This document shows positions 1 through 11,599 of a stretch of 64,000 nucleotides of DNA, piece by piece; position 1 is the first letter of the stretch, and the number at the start of each line of letters is the position of its first letter. A model generated the notes under the pieces. That model ran no database searches, had not been told where the DNA came from, and saw only the letters and a list, made by a program, of their open reading frames with translations. The DNA comes from Dioscorea cayenensis subsp. rotundata (Eukaryota; Streptophyta; Magnoliopsida; Dioscoreales; Dioscoreaceae). The stretch is taken from positions 62,001-126,000 of the forward strand of contig NW_024087168.1 in NCBI RefSeq assembly GCF_009730915.1. Reading direction: 5' to 3'. The position numbers and the translations under genes are program-made.

Positions 1-95
1 CCACTGTCATAATAACCGCACCCATTAACGATCATCCAGACAACTACTACCTAGATGGTTTTAAATAAGAGGAAGAAGAGAAACAAAAGGGGGAG
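1..95 (+). other. 3' end of an upstream element with polypurine tract
   Basis: There is no long reading frame here. A purine-rich run (AAACAAAAGGGGGAG, 81-95) directly precedes the TGATGCGGG start of an LTR copy at 96. That is the normal position of a plus-strand polypurine primer at the 3' end of an LTR retrotransposon. The sequence is unlike that before the other LTR copy (3780-3838), so it probably belongs to a different member of the family lying upstream of the window. This is an inference from one junction. Confidence 0.4.
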
Positions 96-229
96 TGATG
101 CGGGCCGTATTGAGGAGATGGCATGCGCGTTCATGCGGAAGTGGGACTCGAAGTAATAAGGGTATTTTAATAATTCACCGGGCGGTGGAGTTTTTTGGGT
201 TTCTTGGGCCTAGTCTGATGGGAAACAGG
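96..229 (+). repeat. truncated LTR copy (Ty3/gypsy), left
   Basis: The 134 bp here match 3839-3972 with only a few differences and begin with the same TGATGCGGG. After 229 the two copies diverge abruptly: this one runs straight into gag-like sequence, the other continues as LTR. The rest of the left LTR, the primer binding site and most of gag are therefore missing. Confidence 0.8.
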
Positions 230-331
230 CACTCAGATCCAGGAGACAGTCAACCTGTTCGATCCAGTCTCTATCCCGAGGCCCATCAGCAAGCACTAAT
301 TATTGAGTGACAGCAACGACGATCATCCTCT

Positions 332-856
332 ATGAGCTCGGGTGGGGCTCCCAGTGGTAGCAGACAGATCGGCACTAGCCCGAGTGATGTGACTCGGGTA
401 GCGGCTCCCTCCGCTCGACCGGTGGATGCCACTGCTGTCAGAGGAGGCAGCAACAACAATATACAATGCTTCAGTTGTGGAGAGAGAGGTCACCGCCAAG
501 CCGACTGTCGGAAAGGGGGCAAACGAGTTATGTTGGCGGAGGAGGAAGAAGACACAACCGAAGTACTTCCACCACTGTATGATGAGGGCAACCTCGATGA
601 AGAGATAGTTGAGGGAGATGTGGGGACGGCTCTAGTTGTGCGCAGATCTTACCTGACGCCTCGAGCTACGGAAGAAGACTGGTTGCGAACCAATATCTTC
701 CACTCCTCTTGTACTATTCTTGGTAAGGTATGTCAGTTCGTAATTGATGCAGGTAGCTGTGAGAACATCTTATCTGAAGAAGCGCTGCGTAAGCTCGGAT
801 TTCCACCGAACAACATCCTCGCACCGTACAAATTAGCATGGCTAAAGAGAGGATGA
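332..856 (+). pseudogene. Ty3/gypsy gag C-terminus and protease (broken)
   Basis: The frame gives the end of gag, then the start of the aspartic protease. A zinc knuckle (CFSCGERGHRQADC, CX2CX4HX4C) lies near residues 47-60; this motif binds the element's RNA during packaging. An acidic linker follows. Near residues 135-150 is a retroviral-type protease site with DAG in place of the usual DTG/DSG (VIDAGSCENIL). The N-terminal two thirds of gag are missing because the left LTR joins directly to this region. The frame stops at 856, and the rest of the protease continues in another frame from about 882, so a frameshift separates them. Confidence 0.85.
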
Positions 857-881
857 GAGTTGACGATGATCCAAACGAGCT

Positions 882-2560
882 TTGGTTACGTTCTCCATCG
901 GCGCGAAGTACCGGGATGAAGCATGGTGTGATGTCGTACCCATGGATGCGTGCCATTTATTATTAGGAAGACCCTGGCAGTATGATCGGAGGGTTTTCCA
1001 TGATGGGCGCGCGAACTCCTACAGTTTCACCTACGAAGGAGTAAAGTTGATGCTAGTACCCAGAAAACCAATGGAGAAGCCACCATCAACCAACATCAAC
1101 CTGCTGTCTTATGCACCATTCGGAAAGGAGTTGAAGGGGGCAGAAACGGCGTTCATCTTACTCGGTAAGGCAGTCACTGAAGGCTTGGAAGATGTAGAGA
1201 TTCCAAAAGTTGTTCTTCCTCTTCTGGAGGAGTTTCAGGATGTCTTCCCCGATGACCTACCGGAGGGCCTACCACCTCTTCGAGACATCCAGCACCATGT
1301 GGATCTACAGCCGGGCTCTGTCCTGCCTCACCGACCACATTACCGAATGAGTCCAAGGGAGCATGAGAAATTAAGGCGGCAAGTGGAGGAGCTGCTGGCG
1401 AAGGGGCACATCCGCGAAAGCATGAGCCTATGCGTTGTCCCAGCCTTGTTGACTCCAAAGAAGGATGCACTTAGCGCATGTGTGTCGATAGTCGAGCCAT
1501 CAACAAAATTACTATCAGGTACCGGTTTCCTATCCCTCTCTTGGATGACTTGCTCGACCAGATTAGTGGTGCTACGGTGTTCATGTGATTGGACCTGAAG
1601 AGCGGGTACCACCAAATACGCGTGCGGCCTGGTGACGAATGGAAGACCGCCTTCAAGACGCGTGAGGGACTATACGAATGGATGGTGATGCCATTTGGTT
1701 TGTCCAACGCCCCCAGCACGTTTATGAAGGTCATGAATCAACTCATCGCGGCCCTTCATTGGCAAGTCAGTGGTCGTATACTTTGACGACATCCTCATCT
1801 ATAGTCCAAACCAAAAAGCGCACCTTTTGCATGTTCGGGATGTCATGGCTGTTCTTCGATCCCAACAGTTCTATGCAGCAAGAAAGAAGTGTGGTTTCTT
1901 CACACCCAAGGTATTATTTCTTGGTTATGTTGTTTCAAGAGCCGGGATACAGGTGGATGAGTCCAAGATCACGGCAATACAACAGTGGGCGACTCCCACA
2001 AGTATCACTGAGGTGAGGAGTTTCCATGGCCTCGCTTCATTCTACAGACGATTCATCTCACATTTCAGCAGTATTATGGCGCTTCTTACTGAGTGTGTGA
2101 AGGGAAGCAAGTTCTTATGGACACCTGAAGCAGATGCGGCGTTCCACCTCATGAAGCAGCGCTTAACCACTGCACCGGTCCTGGCATTGCCAGACTTCAA
2201 CCATGCATTTGAGTTGCATACTGACGCCTCGAAGGTCGGCATTGGGGGTGTGTTAAGCCAACAATGACGGCTCGTCACCTATTTTAGCGAGAAATTATCA
2301 GGGGCCCGCCTTAACTACAGCACATACGACATCGAATTTTATGCAGTGGTCTAGGCTATCAAGCGATGGAGATACTATTTGATTCATCGGGAGATTATCT
2401 TGTACACAGATCATGCCGTCCTCCGACATATCCACCAGCAAGATAAATTGTCCGCGCGCCATGGCCGGTGGATGAACTGTCTCGATGAGTTCACCTTTGA
2501 TGCCAAGCATAAAGCTGGCGTCTCTAACCGTGTGGCGGACGCGCTCAGTAGGCGGAGCAA
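882..2560 (+). pseudogene. Ty3/gypsy reverse transcriptase and RNase H (broken)
   Basis: This part would copy the element's RNA into DNA in virus-like particles. From 882 the end of the protease (LLLGRPW) leads into the RT fingers (FPDDLPEGLPP). The frame shifts near 1470, again near 1590, and again near 1766. The catalytic YFDD box is intact at about 1780 and is followed by the thumb and connection. RNase H follows with TDAS at about 2220, the Glu in YDIEFY at about 2335 and YTDH at about 2405. In-frame stops lie at 2265-2267 (TGA) and 2352-2354 (TAG). Family identity is secure; it is non-functional. Confidence 0.9.
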
Positions 2561-3836
2561 CCTTTTGGTCACAATGAGAGTCGAGATACCCGATTTTGAC
2601 TCTTTTAGTGATTTATTTACTACTGACCCATATTTTTCGGAAATTTTCTTGGATGTCCAAGCGGCAAAGCGAACAAATTTCGTGCTGCATGATGGGTACT
2701 TATTCCGGGGAAATCAGCTCTGTATTCCAGATTGCAGCCTACGGATGCAAATCGTTAGGGAGTTGCATGGCGAAGGGCATGTGGGACGGGACCGAACACT
2801 CCACTTGGTTCAGTCTTCCTACTTCTGGCCGGGCATGTGCAAGGAGGTGGAAAAATTTGTCCAACGGTGCCGGATTTGCCAGATCTCCAAAGGGGGAGCC
2901 ACCAACGCCGGCCTTTATATGCCGCTGCCAGTACCTTTACGCCCGTGGACAGACATCAGCATGGACTTTGTACTTGGACTACCCCGTACCCAGCGTGGCA
3001 GTGATTCAATTTTTGTTGTGGTAGACCGCTTTTCCAAGATGGCGCACTTCATCCCCTGCAAGAAAACTATTGATGCTGTCAATGTCGCCCAATTCTTCTT
3101 TCGGGATGTCTATCGCCTCCATGGCCTTCCGTCCTCCATTGTCTCCGACAGGGATACACGGTTTCTTAGTCACTTCTGGCGAAGGCTGTGGAAGATGTTA
3201 AATACGCAACTTAACATGAGCAGTGCATATCATCCTCAGTCGGATGGGCAGACCGAAGTCGTCAACCGCTCCCTGGGTAACTTACTGCGTTGCCTTGTGG
3301 GAGACCATCCGAAAGGGTGGGACATGAAGTTGAATCAGGCCGAGTTCGCTCACAACCATGCTACCAACATGAGTACAGGGTTTAGCCCATTTCAGGTGGT
3401 GTATTCGGCGCTTCTACGTGGACCACTTGACCTCCTTCCCTTCCCGGCAAAGACTAAAGTCCATGGAAAAGCTGCTGATTTTGTCACGGGGTTACAAGAC
3501 ATTCAAAAGACCGTCTTTGACAATTTAACTTCCTCAAATGCACGTTACAAGAGGCATGCTGACCAACACCGCTGCCATAGTGAGTTCGAGGTGGGTGACT
3601 ATGTGTGGGCTGTGTTATCTAAATAGCGCTTTTCTGTTGGGGAGTATGGTAAGCTCAAGGCAAAAAAAATTGGGCCTGTCGAGATTATTGAGAAGATTAA
3701 TTCCAATGCCTACCAGCTTCAACTCCCTAGCCATATCCGAACGGCGGATGTCTTCAATATCAAACATTTGTTACCCTACTATGGAGACTCTTCAGATGAT
3801 GAAAATTCGGGGTCGAATTCTATCCCGCCTGGGTAG
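2561..3836 (+). pseudogene. Ty3/gypsy integrase (one in-frame stop)
   Basis: Integrase inserts the element's DNA into the chromosome. The HHCC zinc domain (ELHGEGHVG, then CRICQ) lies at about 2760-2880. The three catalytic acids are visible: Asp in SMDFVLG (about 2960), Asp in VSDRDTRF (about 3145) and Glu in GQTEVVNR (about 3255). The C-terminal domain (KIGPVEIIEK, FNIKHLLPYYGD) continues in the same frame after a TAG at 3624-3626 and ends at a TAG at 3834-3836, two bases before the LTR. An acidic, Ser-rich tail follows the core, and I see no classical chromodomain. Confidence 0.9.
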
Positions 3837-3838
3837 AA

Positions 3839-4500
3839 TGATGCGGGTCGTATTGAGGAGATGGCATGCGCATTCATGTGGAAGTGGGACTCGAAGTAAT
3901 AAGGGTATTTTAGTAATTCGCCGGGCGGTGGAGTTTTTTGGGTTTCTTGGGCCTAGTCTGATGGGAAACGGGCCAACGGACACAAGTCACTGTTTGCTGC
4001 GCAAACTCGTGAGTCATGCATGATTTCGGCCAAATTCCATCATTTAGGCCTCGAAAACCCTGATTTTGCTATTTTTAGTAATAATTGATTTCGATATTCC
4101 TTTGGCTAGAAATCTCTGATTTGTAAGCCGTTTATGGCGTTAGCATTTATTTTGTTAACTCTTTTATTTTTTTCGGTATTTGAAAATTTAACATTTTTGG
4201 TATATTTTCGAATTATCTCCGTTTTAGGATTATTTTCATATCTTTGATTTTTCCTATTTAATGTAAGCTTATGGGCGAGAGTAGGATCAGTTTTGTAATA
4301 GTTATTCTCTTGAGTAATAAAATTTACTCTCCTTTTTTCCAATTCCTGGCTATCTTTGATCAACAGGTTTTGAAAACTTATACTGGGTATTCGTGCGTGA
4401 ATCAATAGTTCGAGTATACCGCTGCATCAGTTTAGGATCAGTTTTGAAGACTTGTACTGGGTATTCGTGCGTGAATCAACAGTTCGAGTATACCGCTGCA
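3839..4500 (+). repeat. 3' LTR of the Ty3/gypsy element
   Basis: It begins TGATGCGGGTCG, as in the left copy, and ends near GCTGCATCA (4429) or the duplicated GCTGCA (4500). About 70 bp at the 3' end are present twice in tandem (about 4366-4430 and 4440-4500, sharing ACTGGGTATTCGTGCGTGAA), so the exact end is ambiguous. The T-rich middle would contain the polyadenylation region. Confidence 0.75.
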
Positions 4501-4502
4501 TT

Positions 4503-6480
4503 AGGAAGGAGAGCGAAAGGAAAGAACGAGCGAGAGAAAGGAGGAAGGAGCGGAGAGAACGCGGCGCTGTGAGAACGCAAGGCCATGATGCTGGTTTCAC
4601 TGACTATGATGACGCAAGGAAAGTCGTGTATTACACTGGAGTAGTGCCCATATATCAAACGGTCACAAACATTGCATTCACGTAGACTTGTTGAAGTAGT
4701 TCAACACATTATTGTACGTAGAACAGATTGTGATGGAAAGATCATTAAGCAATCATGAGTTTCCTAATCTCAAAAACAAAAACCTGTAGAAGAAGTGATG
4801 GTAGTGCTCAAATACCAACAAGCAATGGAAGAACTTCAACGACGTTCTTCGAAGAAACAAGCAATGGCACGATGCATATTTGCTTCGCTTAGTGATGTCA
4901 CAGCAAAGACTGCCGCAATGTCGGATAGGCCGAGTTTCTTGTCGACGATGTTCGCGCCATTGATGAGCAGATCATCATTGCTAACCTGAGTTAACTATGG
5001 GAAATATTATTGGGTGGGTTCTGCACATTATTAGAAATGAGAACTTTCAAGTACTACAACTGCGATATAGTGATGATAATAATGCGTGTGAACAATGTCG
5101 GAGCTAGTGATGTAAGGGTGTGGATGAAAATCTTGATGATTATAATCCCAAAGGAGCTTGGTCTGTGCTCATTGATGATTTTGAGAGGAATTAATAAATC
5201 AAAAATAGACCCATACTGTAGCTTTAACAACATGGACACACAACCAAGCATTTTCAGTAAATGGATATATAAAAATCCTTGTAAAACCTAATGACCATGA
5301 AGTAATCTTTTAGGGCTCGAAATGATCTCATATTGAAATCACAAGAAAGGAACTACGTGAAGCTTGTATCATGAAAGAGACACATGAAAATAGATAAAAA
5401 GATTATAAGCATGCAATGGTATACATGCTTGCTCACTCACGTGCATGATTCAATTGAAAATATCTATATACATATATATCCAAGAGTGGGTCCCAGCAAA
5501 AAAAATGTAATGATATGCATGCATTGTCACTTGCATGATTTAGTAAAAAAAAAATTTTAAAAATAATAATAATCATAATAATAATAAAAAAAAGAAGGTC
5601 CAACCATGCACATGGGAATGGATTACTGATAAGCATAGATATAAAATAAATAAATAAACGAAATCTAGTCAGGTTTTTGCATGGATTATCACAAAAGCTA
5701 AGGAAGGCAAAGCTGATGGGTTGGATAACTACATACACAATGTAAAATTGTATAGCAATACAATGGATGGTGCTTATTCAGTAACAAGAAGCGGGTCTAG
5801 CCTTCTAGCTTGGACGTTAACTTGATACATAGCAGTTTACAAGGCATAAACATGTGGTTGATGAAGACTCGATAAAATATTCATTCTGAAGCCATGATAA
5901 ACATGTTCACACGAATCACACCGAAGCAATTATGAAGTAACGTTTAAACATGTTTATACCAAAGCAATGTCAAGAATGCACATTTCGGGGCAGTGACAAA
6001 TTCTTTTAGAAAGTATACAAATTTCAAGGCGGTAATGAGATATATTTCAAAGCAGCAAGGCATGCAACATGGCGACAAGGCACAAGCAGTGGCAGTGATA
6101 TATATATATATAAATTATATGTTCATATATAAAGGATGTAATGAATATATATATATATATATCCTAAATAATAAGATTTATAATTTTCAAATTTTCTTGC
6201 CTTTACTTGTAGTTGAGCCCTTAATCGGAGGTTCCTAAGATTTCAGTCTGGGGTAATTAATAATAGAGGCTTGCCTCTATTAGGAAAGGAAGATCCCACA
6301 AAGATAAAAATAAATAAAAGAAAATAACATTTGTGATTCGATATATCGCCTGGTGTCCCTTCACTGACACGATGCCAGGGAGCATATTTTCGATCCCACA
6401 CATCTCTGTTTAACTTTAAAATTTATAGTTATAGTTGTATCATGTTTAATTGAGTTACCTAAAATTGAGTGTGTTAATTT
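4503..6480. other. intergenic, no recognised gene
   Basis: Purine-rich sequence follows the LTR (4500-4570), then AT-rich DNA with short open frames that lack recognisable motifs or consistent codon use. Short simple repeats occur at 5545-5590 (AAT-rich) and 6100-6165 (TA-rich). I see no gene, RNA gene or clear element end. Confidence 0.5.
6099..6165. repeat. TA-rich microsatellite pair
   Basis: Two short TA runs (about 6099-6119 and 6144-6163) are separated by AT-rich sequence. Confidence 0.6.
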
Positions 6481-6503
6481 GATCCCAGCATGTACCCAAG
6501 TCA

Positions 6504-9240
6504 GACTACTTCACAATAGTGCTTCACTACACACTTGGTGATGTAACGAAGTGGAGTGATTGTAGATTAGGTGGATATGTTGACTATTGTTGTGCTGACA
6601 AGATGTCTAGGTTGGAAATCATGGACATGCCAAAAGAACTAAATTTAGTTGTGGAAGGTTGTACATTCTAGTGGCTAGATGTTATGAGTGAGAGGATGGG
6701 GATGAGAGAAATAAAAGAAGATGCAAATGCTTTTGGCAATGGCCCAAACTGCTAATTTCTGTAGAGAGATAAATGTTTATGCTAAGGTTACTAGGGTGTT
6801 GAATTCAACTTTCAAAAAAGATGGTTCCTTAGATAAAGATGGACAGAACAACATACTGGAAAATGATGCATTCTTAGGTGAAGATACATAGAACAACATG
6901 CTGGAAACTAATGAACATGTACATGAAGATACACAGAACAATTTACCTGGCATGGATGGTGGCTTTGACGGTGATGATGCTATTGTATAAGAAGAGGAAG
7001 CTACGTAGAATGATGTTCAAAACCAAGAGCAAGACCAAGAAGAAATTGATCAAGACAGTGGGCTATATGATTCAGAATATAATTTTAGCAGTAAATATGA
7101 TGAAGAGAGGATAGTGGTGATGCACATGAGGCCAGTAGAAAAAGAAGGGAAGTAGATAGTAAGGTAGAAGTTAATGAGCAGAGATGGAGATGAAATTGAG
7201 AGTGATTATAATGCTTCAGAAGAGCTACATTCATGTTCTGCCACTGATGGTTGGTCTAAGTAGGCCTAAATATGCAGAATTTATTGAGGAATATAACAAG
7301 AGATCCTCATTTCAAGGTTGACATGAAGTCTAGAAGTTTCAAACAGTTCATGGAGGCTATCATATACTATGGCATTAAACAAAGGGTTGTTATGAATTTT
7401 AAGCCAAGTAATAGTAAGAGGTGCAAGGCAATATGCAAGAAAGGTTGCCCTTTCTATATAAGGGTTGCACCTATGATTAAAGACAAAAACACAATTCAAA
7501 TCAAATTAGGAACATTCAAACATGAATGTGCTAGGGATTATAAGATAAGGCATGTCAACGCAAAATGGATTGCACATAACTACTTGGAGCAATTCAGGGC
7601 CGATCCTTCTTGGTCTATTGCTGGGATAATTCAAGCAGAAAAAACTAATGAAGCGGTGGACATTAGCAAACTCAAGGCTTGGAGGGCCAGGGATATTGCA
7701 AGAAGGTAAGGGTATAATTAGTTTAATGATTTGTTTAAATGTATTGCCAATATTATGTTTTAACTTATACTTAGTGTACTTCCTTCTTTCTAATTCTTAT
7801 AGTTTGCTAGATGGTGATGAAATAAATCAGATAAAAAGCTTGTATGACTATATACTTGAACTATTGCATACACATCCAGAATCAACTATAAAGTTCAAAT
7901 GCACTGAAGGTGCATTTCAAGGTATGTATGTATGTATGTTTGGCTCCATTAAAGACAGGGTTCTTGGCTGGCTGCCAACATCTCCTTAGATAGATGCTTT
8001 CTCATAGGATTATTTAGAGGGTGACTCCTATCTGTTGTAGGGATAGATGCAAATTATTGCGTCTATCCCATAGCATAGGCAAGAGTGGAAAAAGAGAACA
8101 ACGAGAACTGGAGTTGGTTCTTGGAGCTGCTTGGTGGAGATTTAGAAATCAACAACAATTATTCTTGGGCCTTTATGACTAACAGGCAAAAGGTAAATGC
8201 AAATCATATGTTTGTATAGTGCTTTAATTATTAAGATGCATTGCTAATTCTTTCTTTCTTATCTTCTTTGTTTTTGTTGTTGTTTATCTTTTTTTATGTT
8301 TCTTATATCCATCATATGGGCTTTTAGTGTTTATTACCTGCAATAGAAGAATTGTTCCCTGATAGTAAGCACAGATTTTGTGTTAGACATATACTCACCA
8401 ATTTTAGAAAAACTTTCAAAGGAAAAACCCTTAAAGACCCACTGTGGAAGTGTGCTAGAGCTTCTTATATACCAATTTTTAAGAATGAGTTAGATGCCCT
8501 CAACATCATATTTGCAGAAGCATGTGAATACCTTAAAAAAATAGACCCTCACCATTAGACAAAACCCAGTTTAAGTGTGACATGCTCTTGAATAATTTGT
8601 GTGAATGCTTCAACGGTATAATACTTACAGCCACGACAAAAGGGATAGTCACAATGAATGAAATCATTAGAATAATGTCAATGACTAGGATACAAAAAAA
8701 GAGATATGCTATGTCAAAAATGTGAAACATTGCACTGCCCCAAGATCATTAAAAAATAGAGAAAGCAAAAGCAATGAGTTGGTCATATTATACAACATGG
8801 TCCGGGGAAAGCCAATATCAAGTCACTGGCCTTGATGTGCAATTTGTGGTTGAAATCAATGATAGAACATGCATCTGCAAAAGGTGGCAATTAACTGGGC
8901 TGCCATGTTGTCACTCAATTTCAGCCATATACTATAACCAAGACAGACCTGAGAATTATGTAGATGAGTGTTATAGAATACCACCACATTTTTAGAGACA
9001 TACAGACACATTTTGTACCCTACACACGGCAGGGAATGCTAGCCTAGTAGTGAAGGATGCCCTATGAACCCCCATGAGCTGTCTACAAACACAGAGGAAG
9101 AAGAACAATGCTCAGGAGAAGAGATGTAGATGAAGAAGTTGGATTCAAGAAAGGCAAAGTCACTAGAAAGGGTTTTAAAATTACTTGTAGCATATGTGAT
9201 GCTACAAGGCACAACAAGAGGTTCCATGGATCAAAGGTAT
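6504..9240 (+). pseudogene. MULE transposase (MULE-A), decayed, with introns
   Basis: This is a MuDR/MURA-type transposase, which cuts and moves a Mutator-like element. In order: an N-terminal PB1-like domain (HYTLGDV, GGYVDYC; about 6504-6700) and an acidic linker (6800-7110). Next is the Mutator DNA-binding domain (7272-7709, with CKKGCPFYIR, HECARDY and FRADPSW) and a decayed catalytic core (7800-8190, 8340-8720). A SWIM zinc finger (CICKRWQ, PCCH) lies at 8774-8995, and a zinc-knuckle-like segment near 9165-9235. Introns fit at about 7708-7804 and 8193-8327. Many stops and shifts are present; the usual SDRQ near the second catalytic Asp reads TNRQ. It cannot encode an active enzyme. Confidence 0.88.
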
Positions 9241-9597
9241 GTATTTGTGTGTATATTGGCAATTTTGAATTTTATATTTAGAAAGCAAGATACTCAACCA
9301 TGGATGTATAACAGGGTAACAAGGGAAACGAAAGACCAGTGAGTACATTTGACCCTTGTGGGATAGCTAATAACATTGAGGTAAATAAATTAGTTTATAA
9401 TTCAGGAATTAGTATTAGAACATCCTTGGATTAATGCCCTAATTTCATAGGATGATAAAAATAACCCTATAGATGTAATTAACCCTCTTGTCCTAGAGGA
9501 ACATTATCAACAGGTGTGCATTTAGTTATAGGTTTTTGTTTTTTTTTTTAATTTGTTCCAACTTACAACCTAAATTAGATATTAATGCATAATACAA

Positions 9598-10335
9598 GGT
9601 TGATCAATTAAGGTCATTCCAAGTTAATACAGAACATGGAGCATCTCAGCAACCTGAAGCAGATATTCCATCACAAGTGAGTTTAATTATATTTAGAAAT
9701 TGTTCCAGGTAAGGAGTTTTGTAAATGATTTTTTTGAATCATTGTAGGTGTTTAATGCATCTCACGAAATTTTATCTAGCACATCTCAGCAAGGTTTACA
9801 TAGCTCATCACAGGTAAGATTCATTATATTCAGCAACTTCTGCCTTTCACATATATGTATTACTTGCTCATCAAAACAAGTTTTTATAACATAGTAGGTG
9901 ATTGAGACATCTCAACAGAGTATGCACAACACATCACATGTTAAATTAATTTTGTTTAGTAAAATAAAGACATTCATAGGCATTAATATATCCTAATTAT
10001 GAAAATAACTTTTGCCATCATTGCAGGTTACTAACACATCTTACCAAAAGTTACATAGCTCATTACCAGAAAAGAGAGGGGACAGAGAAAAACTTGTGAC
10101 AAGAGAGGGAAAAAAACAAATCCCAACTGGAGTTAGCCAAAAATCAGTTGACAAGGACAATGAACAAGAGCAAAGGGTTGTGGGAATAACTAAAAATAAA
10201 ATTATAGCAAAGAAGGTCCCTACATCCTTTAGAAGCCCTATGCTGAGGCCAAGAATGAATGATAAGCCCTTGGAGACTAGAGAGCAAGAAGAAGAAATGG
10301 GAAAAAAAAAGGAGAATATGGAAACCTCCTAGTTT
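9598..10335 (+). pseudogene. 3' end of MULE-A gene: repeated mini-exons and basic tail
   Basis: Downstream of the transposase core are small open segments, most ending in or near CATCACAG/GT and preceded by AG: about 9600-9677, 9749-9811, 9898-9941 and 10028-10332. Each encodes a related short peptide pattern (TSQQ, LHSSSQ; TSYQ, LHSSLP) and they are separated by AT-rich introns of about 70-90 bp. The last segment continues into a Lys/Glu-rich tail of about 100 residues. Tails of low complexity are common at the C-terminus of MULE transposases. The exon model is inferred from splice-site consensus and the peptide repeat, not from transcripts. Confidence 0.5.
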
Positions 10336-10677
10336 GGGAGTTTCTACTACATTTGCACTTGGCAAGACATCTTGAATGATGTTGTTAACTATTTTGAGTT
10401 TTTCTCTCTTTTCTTTTTGTATTCTGGAAAAAGTAGGATGTAATGTTGATAAAAAAAAAAACAATTGTGGGTTTTAACCAATTATGGATGTAGGTGTTAT
10501 GTACAACAGTTAAAATATGCCACTTTGTATCAATGAACAAGAAAAATGAATGCATTGCATGCTTTTTGTTAATGGATTGTGTCTATGGCTTTGTTATATT
10601 TTATAGTATGGCTGATGTAGGATTGTATTTTTTTTTAGCTATATTAAACACCTCAAAGTGTATTTGTGTATAATTTC

Positions 10678-10740
10678 TATGTGTATAATTCAACAAATGT
10701 GGCTAATTTCTGTGTGTATAATTCAACAAATGTGGTTGAT
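10678..10740. repeat. tandem duplication, about 37 bp unit
   Basis: Two copies share TGTGTATAATTCAACAAATG, with slight variation after it. Confidence 0.65.
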
Positions 10741-11159
10741 TTCAGTATTTTTATATTAATGCATAATTATGTCTAAAATTCAGCCTAGTGTTTTTGTATT
10801 ATGCTTATTTAATAAATATTAAAATCTATTTGATTATCAGGGCACATTGGAGAATTCTGTTTGATTACCAGGGCATATTTGATTGATAGAAAAGGTATTA
10901 AAGATGAAATCACTAGAAAAAGTATTCATATTCATATTCACTATATCTTTTTTCTGGTTTACAAAAGCCTAAATATTCTACTATCAAATAATCAATCACC
11001 TCTATCAGCAAAGCACAAATGAAACAAAGAAGAAAGAAAAATAAATTGAGGTATACTTTCTTGAGAAACCCCCCTCCCCAAACACCAAAAAAAAATAAAA
11101 TAAAAACTAGAGAAGAAAAGGAGAAAATAAAATAAAAACATCAACAAGGCCATCTGACA
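10741..11159. other. AT-rich 3' flank of MULE-A
   Basis: No gene is seen; the stretch holds poly-A tracts and short direct repeats only. Confidence 0.5.
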
Positions 11160-11580
11160 TTTCTTCTAGGGCCTCCATGGTAAAAAATCATCAAGACCTG
11201 ATGTGAGTTCTCAGTCTCAGGCTCAACCTGATGAGGAAAAATTGGATTCTAGGGCAACAACAATCGGGGGAAGAAAGAGAGAAGAAAAGGGGAAAAAAAG
11301 AAAGCTATCCTACGTGGCATCCTACATGGCCATATTAAAGGCCAACTGTTGACCTTGCTGACATGGCACCTTCCACAGGTGCAAATGACGTATATTATTA
11401 GTGGCCACATAAGCAGTCCGGCGTCCGCATTAGCTAATCCTCATAGGAAAACCCCAAATGACTCTTCAGTGCAATCAAATTGAAAGTTAGTGCTCATTTA
11501 AATACAAATTGAATGTTGGTGCTCAAATTGAAATAAGAGTAAAAGTTAGCACTCAACTGAGAAAATTAACCCTTTTACAC
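11160..11580 (-). mobile_element. possible MULE-type terminal region
   Basis: Read on the minus strand, this runs from GTTAATTTTCTCAGTTGAG through repeated phrases about 25-30 bp apart (GAGTGCTAACTTT, GAGCACCAACATTC, GAGCACTAACTTTC) into a CT-rich leader. That layout resembles the terminal inverted repeat and 5' leader of plant MULEs. A matching partner at the other end of MULE-A was not found, so assignment to that element is unproven. It abuts the truncated end of the copia RNase H region. Confidence 0.35.
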
Positions 11581-11599
11581 CACATCACCTTCTCTTATA

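Larger units (their letters stand above)
96..4500 (+). mobile_element. degenerate Ty3/gypsy LTR retrotransposon
   Basis: The order gag zinc knuckle, protease, reverse transcriptase, RNase H, integrase, then LTR is that of Ty3/gypsy (integrase after RNase H). LTR copies flank it, the left one truncated. The coding part holds at least three frameshifts and three in-frame stops, so the copy cannot be autonomous. Pol ends two bases before the 3' LTR. The lack of an obvious chromodomain and the acidic tail running up to the LTR could fit a CRM-type chromovirus; this clade call is uncertain. Confidence 0.9.

Noticed and set aside
4503..5300. several 60-90 codon frames after the gypsy LTR as genes
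   Set aside because: No start context, domains or consistent codon use; both strands are open in the same places.
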